Source of the DNA: an uncultured Eubacteriales bacterium
Lineage (GTDB): Bacteria > Bacillota > Clostridia > Oscillospirales > Acutalibacteraceae
Reading direction: 5' to 3'
NCBI GenBank assembly: GCA_900322105.1
Contig: ONYV01000047.1
Location: 1 to 7,650, forward strand
Length of the DNA: 7,650 nucleotides
Part shown: piece by piece, positions 1-6,997 of the stretch
Numbering within the stretch: the stretch's first letter is position 1
How the letters are laid out: the number at the start of each line of letters is the position of its first letter
Translations under genes and position numbers: made by a program
Notes under the pieces: model-generated
Told to the model about the DNA's origin: nothing
Seen by the model: the letters and a program-made list of their open reading frames with translations, nothing else
Database searches by the model: none

Positions 1-619
1 GTGGAGAAAAAGATTTTTGTGACAGCTTGGGAATCAGATCGTTTTGCAGAAAGATCAGCTCATCGTTTTCCATGATGCCAAAGCACTTGCCGAAAGGAGA
101 AGAAAATGCGCCGACAAAACGGTCGGCTTCCTGTATTTGTGTGGCAAGGTAGATCTGACAAACGGACGAGGCAGGGTTTTTGTATACGGTAAAAACGCCG
201 TTTGAGATGTGTTGTATCAGGCGAACAGATGTATGCAGGTTTATGAGCGCGTTGCTTTGGGGGTCGTCGGGAATGCGGTCGGCGGCGGTCAGGATGACGG
301 GGATAGGAAGATGATGCAGGCACAGTCCGAGCATGGCGCTGCTGTAGGAAAGCGTATCACTGCCGTGAGTGATGATAATGCCGCTGTAAGGCGACAGATC
401 TTTTTGCAGGAGATAGCGGATGATCCTGACCCAGTGCTGTTTTTGAAGGTTTTCGCTGAGAATGTCCATCAGGGGGACGATCTCAAAGGAAATGTCTGTT
501 TTGCAGATACGACGGTACAGATCAAGAGCATGGCAGGATTCGCTCCCGGTTCGGATAATGCCGTGATCCGACACACTTCCGATAGTGCCGCCCGTCTGCA
601 GAAAAAGGATCGGTTTCAT
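1..619 (-). CDS. Asparaginase-like protein, N-terminal part (3' end outside window)
   Basis: This reading frame has no stop from its ATG (617-619) to the window edge, giving 206 visible residues. The product resembles the L-asparaginase I/II family, which hydrolyses asparagine to aspartate and ammonia. Two family signatures are visible: TGGTIGS at residues 9-15, whose last Thr (T12) matches the nucleophile Thr12 of E. coli AnsB, and THGSDTL at 84-90, matching THGTDTM. A segment at 108-125 resembles the GAMRP...SADGP region. There is no signal peptide, so a cytoplasmic location is likely. Family members are about 330 residues, so roughly the last third is missing. A GAGG site sits 6 bases before the ATG. 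Oddities: Ser replaces the second catalytic Thr (S87, followed by D88), and no Lys is evident where AnsB has Lys162. True asparaginase activity is therefore uncertain, and a related amidohydrolase role is possible. Confidence 0.85.
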   Translation of the reverse strand, partial: MKPILFLQTGGTIGSVSDHGIIRTGSESCHALDLYRRICKTDISFEIVPLMDILSENLQKQHWVRIIRYLLQKDLSPYSGIIITHGSDTLSYSSAMLGLCLHHLPIPVILTAADRIPDDPQSNALINLHTSVRLIQHISNGVFTVYKNPASSVCQIYLATQIQEADRFVGAFSSPFGKCFGIMENDELIFLQNDLIPKLSQKSFSP

Positions 620-664
620 AGAATGCCTCTTTTCTGAAATAACATGGTTGGTTTGTCTTTTATC

Positions 665-694
665 AGACTTCCTCGGAAGTTTCCGAGGAAGTCT
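665..694. repeat. Perfect 14-bp inverted repeat in the divergent intergenic region
   Basis: The arms AGACTTCCTCGGAA and TTCCGAGGAAGTCT are perfect reverse complements separated by only 2 bases. The repeat abuts the -10 box of the minus-strand promoter (695-700), so transcription toward the asparaginase gene should start inside it, near 687-689. Such an mRNA would keep an 8-bp hairpin at its extreme 5' end. No T-run follows on either strand, so it is not an intrinsic terminator. It could be a protein-binding operator, an mRNA-stabilising 5' hairpin, or a dispersed intergenic repeat. The sequence alone does not decide between these. Confidence 0.8.
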
Positions 695-723
695 ATTATA
701 CGCTAAAAAGAATTGATTTGCAA
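695..723 (-). promoter_or_regulatory. Sigma-A type promoter for the asparaginase-like gene
   Basis: Read on the minus strand, TTGCAA (718-723) is followed after 17 bases by a consensus TATAAT (695-700). The -35 box matches the consensus TTGACA at 4 of 6 bases. The predicted transcription start is near 687-689, giving a leader of about 70 bases before the ATG at 619. The -35 box lies at the centre of the 16-bp palindrome at 713-728. Confidence 0.7.
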
Positions 724-728
724 ATCAA
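713..728. promoter_or_regulatory. Perfect 16-bp palindrome, candidate operator shared by two divergent promoters
   Basis: TTGATTTGCAAATCAA is its own reverse complement with no spacer. It contains the whole -35 box of the plus-strand promoter (713-718) and the whole -35 box of the minus-strand promoter (718-723). A dimeric regulator bound here would be expected to block both promoters. The size and symmetry fit a homodimeric winged-helix or helix-turn-helix repressor, but no regulator gene is in the window and I do not assign one. Some AT-rich palindromes arise by chance, yet this placement over both -35 boxes argues for function. Confidence 0.6.
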
Positions 729-741
729 AGGATGCTATAAT
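713..741 (+). promoter_or_regulatory. Sigma-A type promoter with extended -10 for the CBS-domain gene
   Basis: TTGATT (713-718), a 17-base spacer, and a consensus TATAAT (736-741) preceded by TGC form a good sigma-A promoter with an extended -10. The predicted start is near 748, giving a leader of about 35 bases before the ATG at 783. The leader includes AAGGTGATG (769-777), a good ribosome binding site about 6 bases before the start codon. Confidence 0.75.
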
Positions 742-782
742 GTTTGTAATATAAGATTATGATATGAAAAGGTGATGCTTTT

Positions 783-2165
783 ATGCAGATCGATCTATTC
801 GATCAGGAATTCTTGAATGTTTCATCAACTGTGCTGCTGTGCGGCGCATTGGCGGCGGTTTTGATGACGGTCATACTCTATCTTGCCGCTTTGTGTGATA
901 AGGTGATCGAAGCGGCGGCGCTGAGCGCACTGAAAACACTGAACACCGAAAAATCGGGAGCGGCAGAAAAGGCGGTCTCTTTGAAAATGAACGCCGAAAG
1001 TATTCAGCGCCGCTTGAAAACGGCCGCTGTCTTTCAGATCATCGGTCTGGCAGCGATCTTCTTTTTGCTGTATTGCTATCCGATCGCAAAGGGGCTGAAC
1101 CGTGTGATCGGGAATGCGGGGGCGTCCTTATTGCTGTCAGGCGTTCTTCTGTGGGTGCTGCTGACGGTGCTGTGTGCAGTCTTTGGCAGTTTTCTGCCGA
1201 AAAGAGCGGCGGTCGTTTCACCTGAAAAGTCTTTGCTGCGGCTTTGCACCTGCGCTAAGGTGATCGCTGCGGTGTTTACTCCGCTGTCGCTGTTAGCAAA
1301 AGCACCGGAACGGCTGCTTTCTATGATCTTTGTCAAAGAGGATAAGTCGTCGGGCGCTAATAACGATAATCCAACAGAAGAAAAGATCCTGATGATGCTT
1401 GGCGAGGGTGAAGAAAACGGTACGATTGAAGAAAACACGGGCAGCATGATCGAAAATGTGCTGGACTTTGACGACAAGACTGTCGGAGAGATCATGACGC
1501 ACCGTAAGGATGTTGTGGCAGTGAGAGAGGACGATACGCTGGAGAAGCTGCGTGAAACGGCGGTGAAAAGCGGCAGATCAAGGATCCCTGTCTATCGGGA
1601 TGACATAGACGATATTATCGGCGTGATCTATATCAAAGACCTGCTGTCACTCATCGGCAGAAAGGACTTTTCCGAAACGATCGATAAGACCATCATCCAT
1701 GACGCTGTATATGTACCCGAATCGAAACGATGCAGCGAGATGTTTGAATATATGACGGCGCACAAAACGCAGATCGCCGTTGTGGTGGATGAATTTGGCG
1801 GCACGGGCGGCATTATTACGATGGAAGACCTGATCGAGTCCATACTTGGCAGCATTCAGGATGAATACGATAACGAGGATGACGGCATTCGTCAGGTGAA
1901 CGAATACAGCTTTCAGGTAGACGGCGCAACACCGCTCGACGAGATCGAAGAGCTGACAGGCATTTCTTTTGAACAGGACGAAAGCGACACCATCGCAGGC
2001 GTGATGCTTGACCGTATGGGACATATCCCGAAAAGCGGAGAGCATCCGTCCATTATGATCAACGGAACAAGATTCACCGTTTTGGAAGTAGACGGAAGAC
2101 GTATTTCACGGGTATTGATCGTGAAGTATCACAAGAATGGTAAGGAAACCATACAGAATACATAA
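783..2165 (+). CDS. CNNM/CorC-like membrane protein with CBS pair and CorC_HlyC domain
   Basis: This 460-residue protein has the architecture of the CNNM/CorC ('hemolysin C-like') family, many of which transport or sense Mg2+. Hydrophobic segments lie near residues 15-37, 82-100, 113-135 and 152-172 and make up a divergent CNNM/DUF21-like region. Residues 222-239 (MIENVLDFDDKTVGEIMT) are the typical lead-in to two CBS domains at about 234-295 and 302-358, which in this family bind adenine nucleotides. VVDEFGGTGGIITMEDL (334-350) is the hallmark of the second CBS domain. Residues 370-448 fit the C-terminal CorC_HlyC domain. Oddities: the membrane part lacks the usual SxxETAL, GNN and GEIIPK motifs (the last appears as GSFLPK at 135-140), and EIMTPR reads EIMTHR. 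It is transcribed alone from its own promoter and ends at a strong terminator. The domain assignment is firm, but a transport function is doubtful. Confidence 0.92.
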   Translation: MQIDLFDQEFLNVSSTVLLCGALAAVLMTVILYLAALCDKVIEAAALSALKTLNTEKSGAAEKAVSLKMNAESIQRRLKTAAVFQIIGLAAIFFLLYCYPIAKGLNRVIGNAGASLLLSGVLLWVLLTVLCAVFGSFLPKRAAVVSPEKSLLRLCTCAKVIAAVFTPLSLLAKAPERLLSMIFVKEDKSSGANNDNPTEEKILMMLGEGEENGTIEENTGSMIENVLDFDDKTVGEIMTHRKDVVAVREDDTLEKLRETAVKSGRSRIPVYRDDIDDIIGVIYIKDLLSLIGRKDFSETIDKTIIHDAVYVPESKRCSEMFEYMTAHKTQIAVVVDEFGGTGGIITMEDLIESILGSIQDEYDNEDDGIRQVNEYSFQVDGATPLDEIEELTGISFEQDESDTIAGVMLDRMGHIPKSGEHPSIMINGTRFTVLEVDGRRISRVLIVKYHKNGKETIQNT

Positions 2166-2170
2166 AAATG

Positions 2171-2204
2171 AAGCAGCACTCAGGATTCTGAGCGCTGCTT
2201 TTTT
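2171..2204. terminator. Intrinsic terminator between convergent genes, probably bidirectional
   Basis: AAGCAGC pairs with GCTGCTT and CTCAG with CTGAG, separated by one A-C mismatch, around a GATT loop. The plus strand continues into TTTTTT (2199-2204), six bases after the stop codon of the CBS gene. On the minus strand the same stem is followed by CATTTTT (2164-2170), so it can also end transcripts of the operon that finishes at 2249. Confidence 0.88.
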
Positions 2205-2248
2205 AGGATAGTGCCGTAAATGTGCGTCATGCCGTCAAACATACTGTC

Positions 2249-3694
2249 TTAGGGGATGTTTGACAGGAGAGATTCTGCTGCTGTTTCGTCAACGAAGCAT
2301 TCGATATTGCCGTTGAGAACAGCAAACACTTTTCCTGATGTGTCACGGTAGAGGGCAAATTCATCGGTGATCGAATCATGTTCATAATGGTATGTGATAC
2401 GGAGCAGCTCGGAAGCGCCTTTCAATGAATCAGGCTTTTCAGCGGTACGCTGTAGATCGGAAAGACCTGTCACAAACAGGGAATACAGATTGTAATCCAC
2501 TTTCTGACCGTCTTTTTTGACGTTGATGATCTCCGTTTCATAGTAATCATCGTTCAAAGACGGTTCTCTTTCGGTAAGAAGATCATACGCTTTGCCGTCC
2601 TTAGTGACGGTGAGACTTTTGACTTCACTGATGGCGCAGGGGAAAACATTGTCGGGGAGGAAGTTTTCCTTTTGCGGATGATAAAACTCATATTCCGCCG
2701 ACTTTGCCTGACAGATCATGCTGCCGCCCTTTACCATCACACAGAACATATCCTGCTGATCGGGTGCGGAGGCGATCAGCGTCAGTTCGCTGCCGTCCTC
2801 GCCTTTGATCGTCAGTATTTCATAAGGGTCGTTCAGTCCGCAGGCTTTGATATCCTGATCGGTCGCATTGACGGCATAGATCAGAGACGGTTTCAGGTTG
2901 AAAGCGTTGTTCAGGAGCTTGTTTGTCTTGTTGGTGTCGCAGGCATAGCGCGCAGGGGATTCCATCAGATACAGCGACTGATAGCAGGTGTAACCGTTTG
3001 CGGTAATGCGGATCGGTTCGGGGTAGGCTTTGCCGCTGAGAGTGACAGAACTGACGTTTTCGATCGAGCCTGTCATGGTCTTATCAAAAAGCTGCAGCCG
3101 TTCGATCAGCAGGGCATCTACCAAGGTGTTCTGAACAAGATAGATGTTGTTTTCTCCGTCCATTTTCAGATAAGTGCCTTTGTTGTCGGGCGCTTCACCG
3201 CCGATATGGAAACAGACCGAAGAACCGTCCCGAAAACGGGCTTTGACCGTTGCCACAGGCGGCTCAAGACCAAACTCTTTGTCACGCTGTCCTGTTTTGT
3301 CAATGACTTCCTTTGCCGCCATATAGCTGCACTGGGCGGCAATATGGTTTGTGATGGACTTATCAAGCATCAGGTCGGGGTACTCCTGCATGGTAAAGAT
3401 CACGTTTGGATCGTCAGAAGCTTCGTTGACAGCGGAAATGGTCGGATAGAGAGTTCCCGCGGAGCTTTCGGGCGTATATTCATAGGCTAACAGCTCATAT
3501 TCGCCGCCTTGATTGGTGATCGTGATGGATTCTGCTGTCAGAGCGGTTTTGTCAAACAACAGGATCTCGTTGTTGTCATCTGCGGTGATCTTGTTTTCTT
3601 TTTCGGAAGGCATGACAAGTACCGTGATGAGAGCGGCGATCAATACGCCCACTGCCACCGCTGCTGCAATGAACAGCCTGAAGTTTTTTCTCAT
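2249..3694 (-). CDS. DUF4340 domain-containing protein, membrane-anchored
   Basis: This 481-residue protein is the last gene of the Gld-like ABC operon. The N-terminus MRKNFRLF is followed by one hydrophobic segment (about 7-28) with no lipobox Cys. It is therefore probably a single-pass membrane protein with about 450 residues outside the cytoplasm. The body resembles DUF4340 proteins, which commonly sit beside GldG-like genes. Two segments look like copies of one unit: FGLEPPVATVKARFRDGSS (141-159) and CGLNDPYEILTIKGEDGSE (285-303). Each has a GLxxP turn, beta strands and a DGS turn. The start is supported by GGGAGG (3705-3710), 10 bases before the ATG, and the gene lies 17 bases after the GldG-like gene. 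The molecular function of DUF4340 is not known. Here it is inferred to be an extracytoplasmic partner of the transporter. Confidence 0.85.
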   Translation of the reverse strand: MRKNFRLFIAAAVAVGVLIAALITVLVMPSEKENKITADDNNEILLFDKTALTAESITITNQGGEYELLAYEYTPESSAGTLYPTISAVNEASDDPNVIFTMQEYPDLMLDKSITNHIAAQCSYMAAKEVIDKTGQRDKEFGLEPPVATVKARFRDGSSVCFHIGGEAPDNKGTYLKMDGENNIYLVQNTLVDALLIERLQLFDKTMTGSIENVSSVTLSGKAYPEPIRITANGYTCYQSLYLMESPARYACDTNKTNKLLNNAFNLKPSLIYAVNATDQDIKACGLNDPYEILTIKGEDGSELTLIASAPDQQDMFCVMVKGGSMICQAKSAEYEFYHPQKENFLPDNVFPCAISEVKSLTVTKDGKAYDLLTEREPSLNDDYYETEIINVKKDGQKVDYNLYSLFVTGLSDLQRTAEKPDSLKGASELLRITYHYEHDSITDEFALYRDTSGKVFAVLNGNIECFVDETAAESLLSNIP

Positions 3695-3711
3695 AGTGAT
3701 GCCACCTCCCG

Positions 3712-5316
3712 TTATTTATGCCGTCTGAGCAAAAAGACGGTGAATCCGACACCCAAGATCAGGATGGGTATCAGCGCATAGACGACAAAGCCTAAATTGG
3801 CGGCAGTCTGCTGACTGATATTGATATCGAACTGAGAGATCACCTTGTCAGCGAGGGTAACATGGCTTGCTTCACGGTGATTGACAGAGGCAAGCAGTGT
3901 TGAGAAATACTTCTGATTGCTGTAAGCAGAGCCGTAATAGGACTTTGTAAACACACGGTAAGTACCTGAAACGACTAACACAGACGGGTTGTCCACACTG
4001 CCCTGACGTCCTTCGGCAAGCACAAAGGTGTTGCCCGTGATAGCGGAAGAAACATCCCAGCTGTCGTCTGCGTCAAAGGGACACAAGCCTGAATAATCGG
4101 AATAGGAGAGCAGCGGCTGAGCAACCTCGGCGTTCAGAATCGAGATCGGGCGGGAATAGCCTGTGATGACGGGGTGGGAATCTTTGATGAGGGAAGTGTA
4201 TCGGTCGGAGAAGAACTGACACATAATGCCGTCATAGAAATTGGAAGAGCTGCTGTTGATACGGCTGCTGTCTGCTTCAAAAGCAAAGCCGTGTTCAAGC
4301 TCCATGCCGTATTCTGACAGCAGGGCATCCAGATGAGGCGTGCTGACATCCTGTGAATCAGCGGCAAAGAGCAGGGATTTTCCGTATTTGCCGTCTTTTT
4401 TCAGAAAGCTCCTGAGCTTTTCCACAGCGGTTTCGGTATAATCCTGAGCAGGGGCATAGATCAGCACCATGTCTGTATCGGAAGGAATATCGGAGGCATT
4501 CAGGGAAAGCTCGCAGACATGATAGCCGCTCGAATTCAGCGTTTTGACAAAATACGAGTAGTCCTGACTGCAGTTGTCGGTGATGAGGACAACGTTTGTG
4601 AGTTCTTCTGTTGTCACGCTGACGATCGCATTGTCGAGCGCCGTTTCCGCTTCGGAGGATGCGATGTATTGATAGCTGTCGGAATATGTTTCAAAATGAT
4701 ACAGATCACTGACGGTCAGAATACGGCTGTTGTCACCGCAGGCGATGATGATATCGGTCGTGCTGAGTGTTTCGGAAGGGTATTGTTCTACAAAAGTCGG
4801 ATTTCGCACGATATCCACATAGCGTACTTCGATCATGCCTTCGGAGTATTTTTCCATTTCCTCCGCCATAAATGCAGTCTGCTTGCAGTAGGGGTCGATG
4901 GCGATATAGGCGCTTCTTTCCGACAGGAACGTGACCGTTACTTTTTTGCTGACTGCTTTTGCAATATTCACGGACTGTTCTGTCAGCGCAAAGGACTTAT
5001 TGGAGGTCACGTCAGCAGTCAGAGCGGAAAATTTGTCTGTCAACGTTCCTGCAATCAGGTTGACGAGGACAAAGCAGACCAGCACTAACAGCGTGATGCC
5101 GCCTGAAAGCAGCGCATGGCGCATTTTGCGGCTCATCGTTTTTTTTACGGGCGGAGATGTATTGTTCTTTGATACAGCAGTGTCTGCTTGACGTGCAGGG
5201 TCGATCTTTTCCGATTCCTGCGGATCGTTTGTGATCGGTGAGGACGTATCTGCTGCCGTTTGTACTTGATTGTCAGAAACAGGCATATCGGGAATGTTCT
5301 TTTCGTTTTCGCTCAT
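3712..5316 (-). CDS. GldG-like ABC transporter auxiliary membrane protein
   Basis: This 534-residue protein has a hydrophilic N-terminal tail (1-66) rich in Ser, Pro, Asp and Glu and ending in a basic patch (KKTMSRKMRH, 58-67). Membrane segments lie at about 68-92 and 509-530, and the short C-terminus is RRHK. Positive charges flanking both segments place about 415 residues (93-508) outside the cytoplasm. This layout, and motifs such as LTADVTSNKSFALTEQS (99-115) and the ITDNCSQDYSYF stretch (245-256), fit the GldG / ABC_transp_aux family. In Bacteroidetes GldG works with GldF and GldA in gliding. Outside that phylum its role is not established. The start is supported by AAAGGAGG (5326-5333), 9 bases before the ATG, which overlaps the permease stop codon. 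Tight spacing on both sides indicates co-transcription and joint function with the permease and ATPase. Confidence 0.87.
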   Translation of the reverse strand: MSENEKNIPDMPVSDNQVQTAADTSSPITNDPQESEKIDPARQADTAVSKNNTSPPVKKTMSRKMRHALLSGGITLLVLVCFVLVNLIAGTLTDKFSALTADVTSNKSFALTEQSVNIAKAVSKKVTVTFLSERSAYIAIDPYCKQTAFMAEEMEKYSEGMIEVRYVDIVRNPTFVEQYPSETLSTTDIIIACGDNSRILTVSDLYHFETYSDSYQYIASSEAETALDNAIVSVTTEELTNVVLITDNCSQDYSYFVKTLNSSGYHVCELSLNASDIPSDTDMVLIYAPAQDYTETAVEKLRSFLKKDGKYGKSLLFAADSQDVSTPHLDALLSEYGMELEHGFAFEADSSRINSSSSNFYDGIMCQFFSDRYTSLIKDSHPVITGYSRPISILNAEVAQPLLSYSDYSGLCPFDADDSWDVSSAITGNTFVLAEGRQGSVDNPSVLVVSGTYRVFTKSYYGSAYSNQKYFSTLLASVNHREASHVTLADKVISQFDINISQQTAANLGFVVYALIPILILGVGFTVFLLRRHK

Positions 5317-5332
5317 TTGAAAAAGCCTCCTT

Positions 5333-6037
5333 TCAAGCCCATCTTCTGCGGTCGATGACTCTTTCTGTCAGGAAGAGGAACAGCAGTGTGACGCTGATAA
5401 AAAATACCACATCCGACAGAGAGATCAGACCCAGAGAGAAGTTTCCGTATCTTGCCTGAAAGGAAAGAGCCCCCAAAAAGCCTTTCAGCCAGCCCCAAGG
5501 CACGGTAGAAGCAATGGTGTCCAGCACGCTGATGAGGACATTTGCCGCAAAGGAAAAGATGGCGGCGATCATCACGCTTTCGGTCAGTGAAGAGATAAAA
5601 ATGCCGATCGCAATGAATGCCGAGCCCATCAGCAGCATGGAAAAGATATTGCAAAAGATCACGCCAAAGTCAGGTGATGATACAAAGGACAGAATGATGC
5701 CGTCCACAAGATAAGCGGAAAGACAGAGCAGCAGCATTACAAGCGGCGAGAGAAATTTTGCGATAACAATGGAAGGAATGCTGACAGGCGCTGTCAGGAG
5801 CGCCTGGTCTGTTTTGCTTTTTCTGTCCTCCGCAAACGAACGCATGGTCAGCAGCGGTATCAGGAACAGTACGATGAAAAACATACTCTGGAATACGCCG
5901 TACATTGAGGACTGACCTGTATATAAGCACTGTACATAGAAGAAAATGCCGTTGAATGCCATAAAAGCCGCTAAGACGACATAGCCGACAGGAGAGGTGA
6001 AATAAGAAGCAAGCTCTCGTTTGAATATTGCAGACAT
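5333..6037 (-). CDS. ABC-2 type permease, GldF-like
   Basis: This 234-residue integral membrane protein has about six hydrophobic segments (near 17-37, 49-66, 97-117, 127-149, 153-172 and 207-225), which is normal for a half-size ABC-2 permease. The N-terminus FKRELASYFTSPVGYV (5-20) and MRSFAEDRKSKTDQALLTAPVS (65-86, with MRSFAE, TDQ and LLTAPV as key parts) are typical of GldF-like permeases. The second stretch marks the amphipathic coupling region after the second membrane segment. It would pair with the ATPase encoded two bases upstream and form the membrane pore or mechanical transmission unit, probably as a dimer. Its ribosome binding site GGGAGG (6050-6055) lies inside the end of the ATPase gene, 12 bases before the ATG, which suggests translational coupling. 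The substrate cannot be read from the sequence. Confidence 0.92.
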   Translation of the reverse strand: MSAIFKRELASYFTSPVGYVVLAAFMAFNGIFFYVQCLYTGQSSMYGVFQSMFFIVLFLIPLLTMRSFAEDRKSKTDQALLTAPVSIPSIVIAKFLSPLVMLLLCLSAYLVDGIILSFVSSPDFGVIFCNIFSMLLMGSAFIAIGIFISSLTESVMIAAIFSFAANVLISVLDTIASTVPWGWLKGFLGALSFQARYGNFSLGLISLSDVVFFISVTLLFLFLTERVIDRRRWA

Positions 6038-6039
6038 GA

Positions 6040-6990
6040 TTACGACAAACCTCCCGTTTGATGATTTTTTTCGGTGATGATCTCCAAAAACAGGTCCTCA
6101 AGGGAAGCGCCTGCCGGCTGCATCAGTAAGATGCTGCCATCTGTTTTGGCTACTGCACGGTAGATCAGGCGGCGGATATCTTTTTTGGATTCAACAGTGA
6201 AACCGTAGCAGCCTTTTTCCGTTTCACCGAGTTTTGTTACGCCGATCACGCCGTCAATGCCCCTGAGCGCAGAAAAAGCAGTCTGTTCTCTGCCTTCGAT
6301 GACAAGACGGATGACAGTCGTACCCTTGCCAACGCCTGTCAACTCGTCTACTTTTCCTGCGGCGGCGATCTTGCCGTGATCGATGATAACGATCTTGTCA
6401 CAGGTCGCCTGAATTTCGGAAAGCACATGAGAAGACAAAATGACGGTATGTTTTTTGCCTAAGTCAAGAATGAGCTTTCGCATTTCGATGATCTGCGCAG
6501 GGTCAAGACCGACAGACGGTTCGTCAAGAATGAGTACGGGCGGATCGCCCAAAAGCGCCTGTGCAAGCCCCACACGCTGACGATATCCCTTGGAAAGATG
6601 CTTGATGATGCGGTTTCGTACTTCTTCGATGGACACCGATTGACAGATACGGTCGATATGCTCTTTTTTTGGCAGAGAAACACGCTTTAAGCGGAACATA
6701 AATTCCAGATATTTCTGTACGGTCATGTCGTTATAAAGCGGCGGTATCTCAGGAAGATAACCGATGCGCTTTTTGGCTTCTTTCGGGTCATCTAAAATAC
6801 TCACGCCGTCGATCAGCACTTCTCCGCTGTCACTGGAAAGGTAGCCTGTAATGATGTTCATGGTGGTAGACTTCCCTGCGCCGTTGGGTCCTAAAAAGCC
6901 TAATATATCGCCTTTCTTCACCTGAAAGCTGATATCATCCAGCGCAAGACTGCTGCCATAGCGTTTTGTCAGATGCTGTACTTCGATCAT
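6040..6990 (-). CDS. ABC transporter ATP-binding protein, GldA-like
   Basis: This 316-residue cytoplasmic ATPase powers the Gld-like transporter. Visible motifs are Walker A GPNGAGKST (34-42), the Q-loop region YLPEIPPLY (78-86), signature LSKGYRQRV (132-140), Walker B VLILDEPSVGLDP (152-164) and H-loop SSHVLSE (186-192). The Q-loop has Glu (E81) where Gln is usual; as I recall this is shared with GldA-type proteins. A regulatory C-terminal region (about 215-316) follows the nucleotide-binding domain, as in DrrA/CcmA-type exporters. The frame stays open upstream to an ATG at 7209, but that stretch overlaps the exonuclease gene and is not ABC-like. The ATG at 6990 is chosen because GGAGG lies 8 bases before it and the protein then begins with the usual MIEVQHLTKRYG. 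It is the first gene of the four-gene transporter set. Confidence 0.96.
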   Translation of the reverse strand: MIEVQHLTKRYGSSLALDDISFQVKKGDILGFLGPNGAGKSTTMNIITGYLSSDSGEVLIDGVSILDDPKEAKKRIGYLPEIPPLYNDMTVQKYLEFMFRLKRVSLPKKEHIDRICQSVSIEEVRNRIIKHLSKGYRQRVGLAQALLGDPPVLILDEPSVGLDPAQIIEMRKLILDLGKKHTVILSSHVLSEIQATCDKIVIIDHGKIAAAGKVDELTGVGKGTTVIRLVIEGREQTAFSALRGIDGVIGVTKLGETEKGCYGFTVESKKDIRRLIYRAVAKTDGSILLMQPAGASLEDLFLEIITEKNHQTGGLS

Positions 6991-6997
6991 AAATGTA

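Noticed and set aside
209..637. 142-codon plus-strand reading frame
   Set aside because: It is antisense to the asparaginase-like gene, which has clear family motifs and a ribosome binding site. Its own translation resembles no family I know.
665..694. Intrinsic terminator
   Set aside because: The stem is strong but neither strand has a T-run after it, and it lies between divergent genes where no terminator is needed.
2672..3490. 272-codon plus-strand reading frame
   Set aside because: It is long but lies fully antisense within the DUF4340 gene, has no convincing ribosome binding site, and gives an unrecognisable product.
4519..5088. 189-codon plus-strand reading frame
   Set aside because: It is an antisense shadow of the GldG-like gene, with no family resemblance and no promoter.
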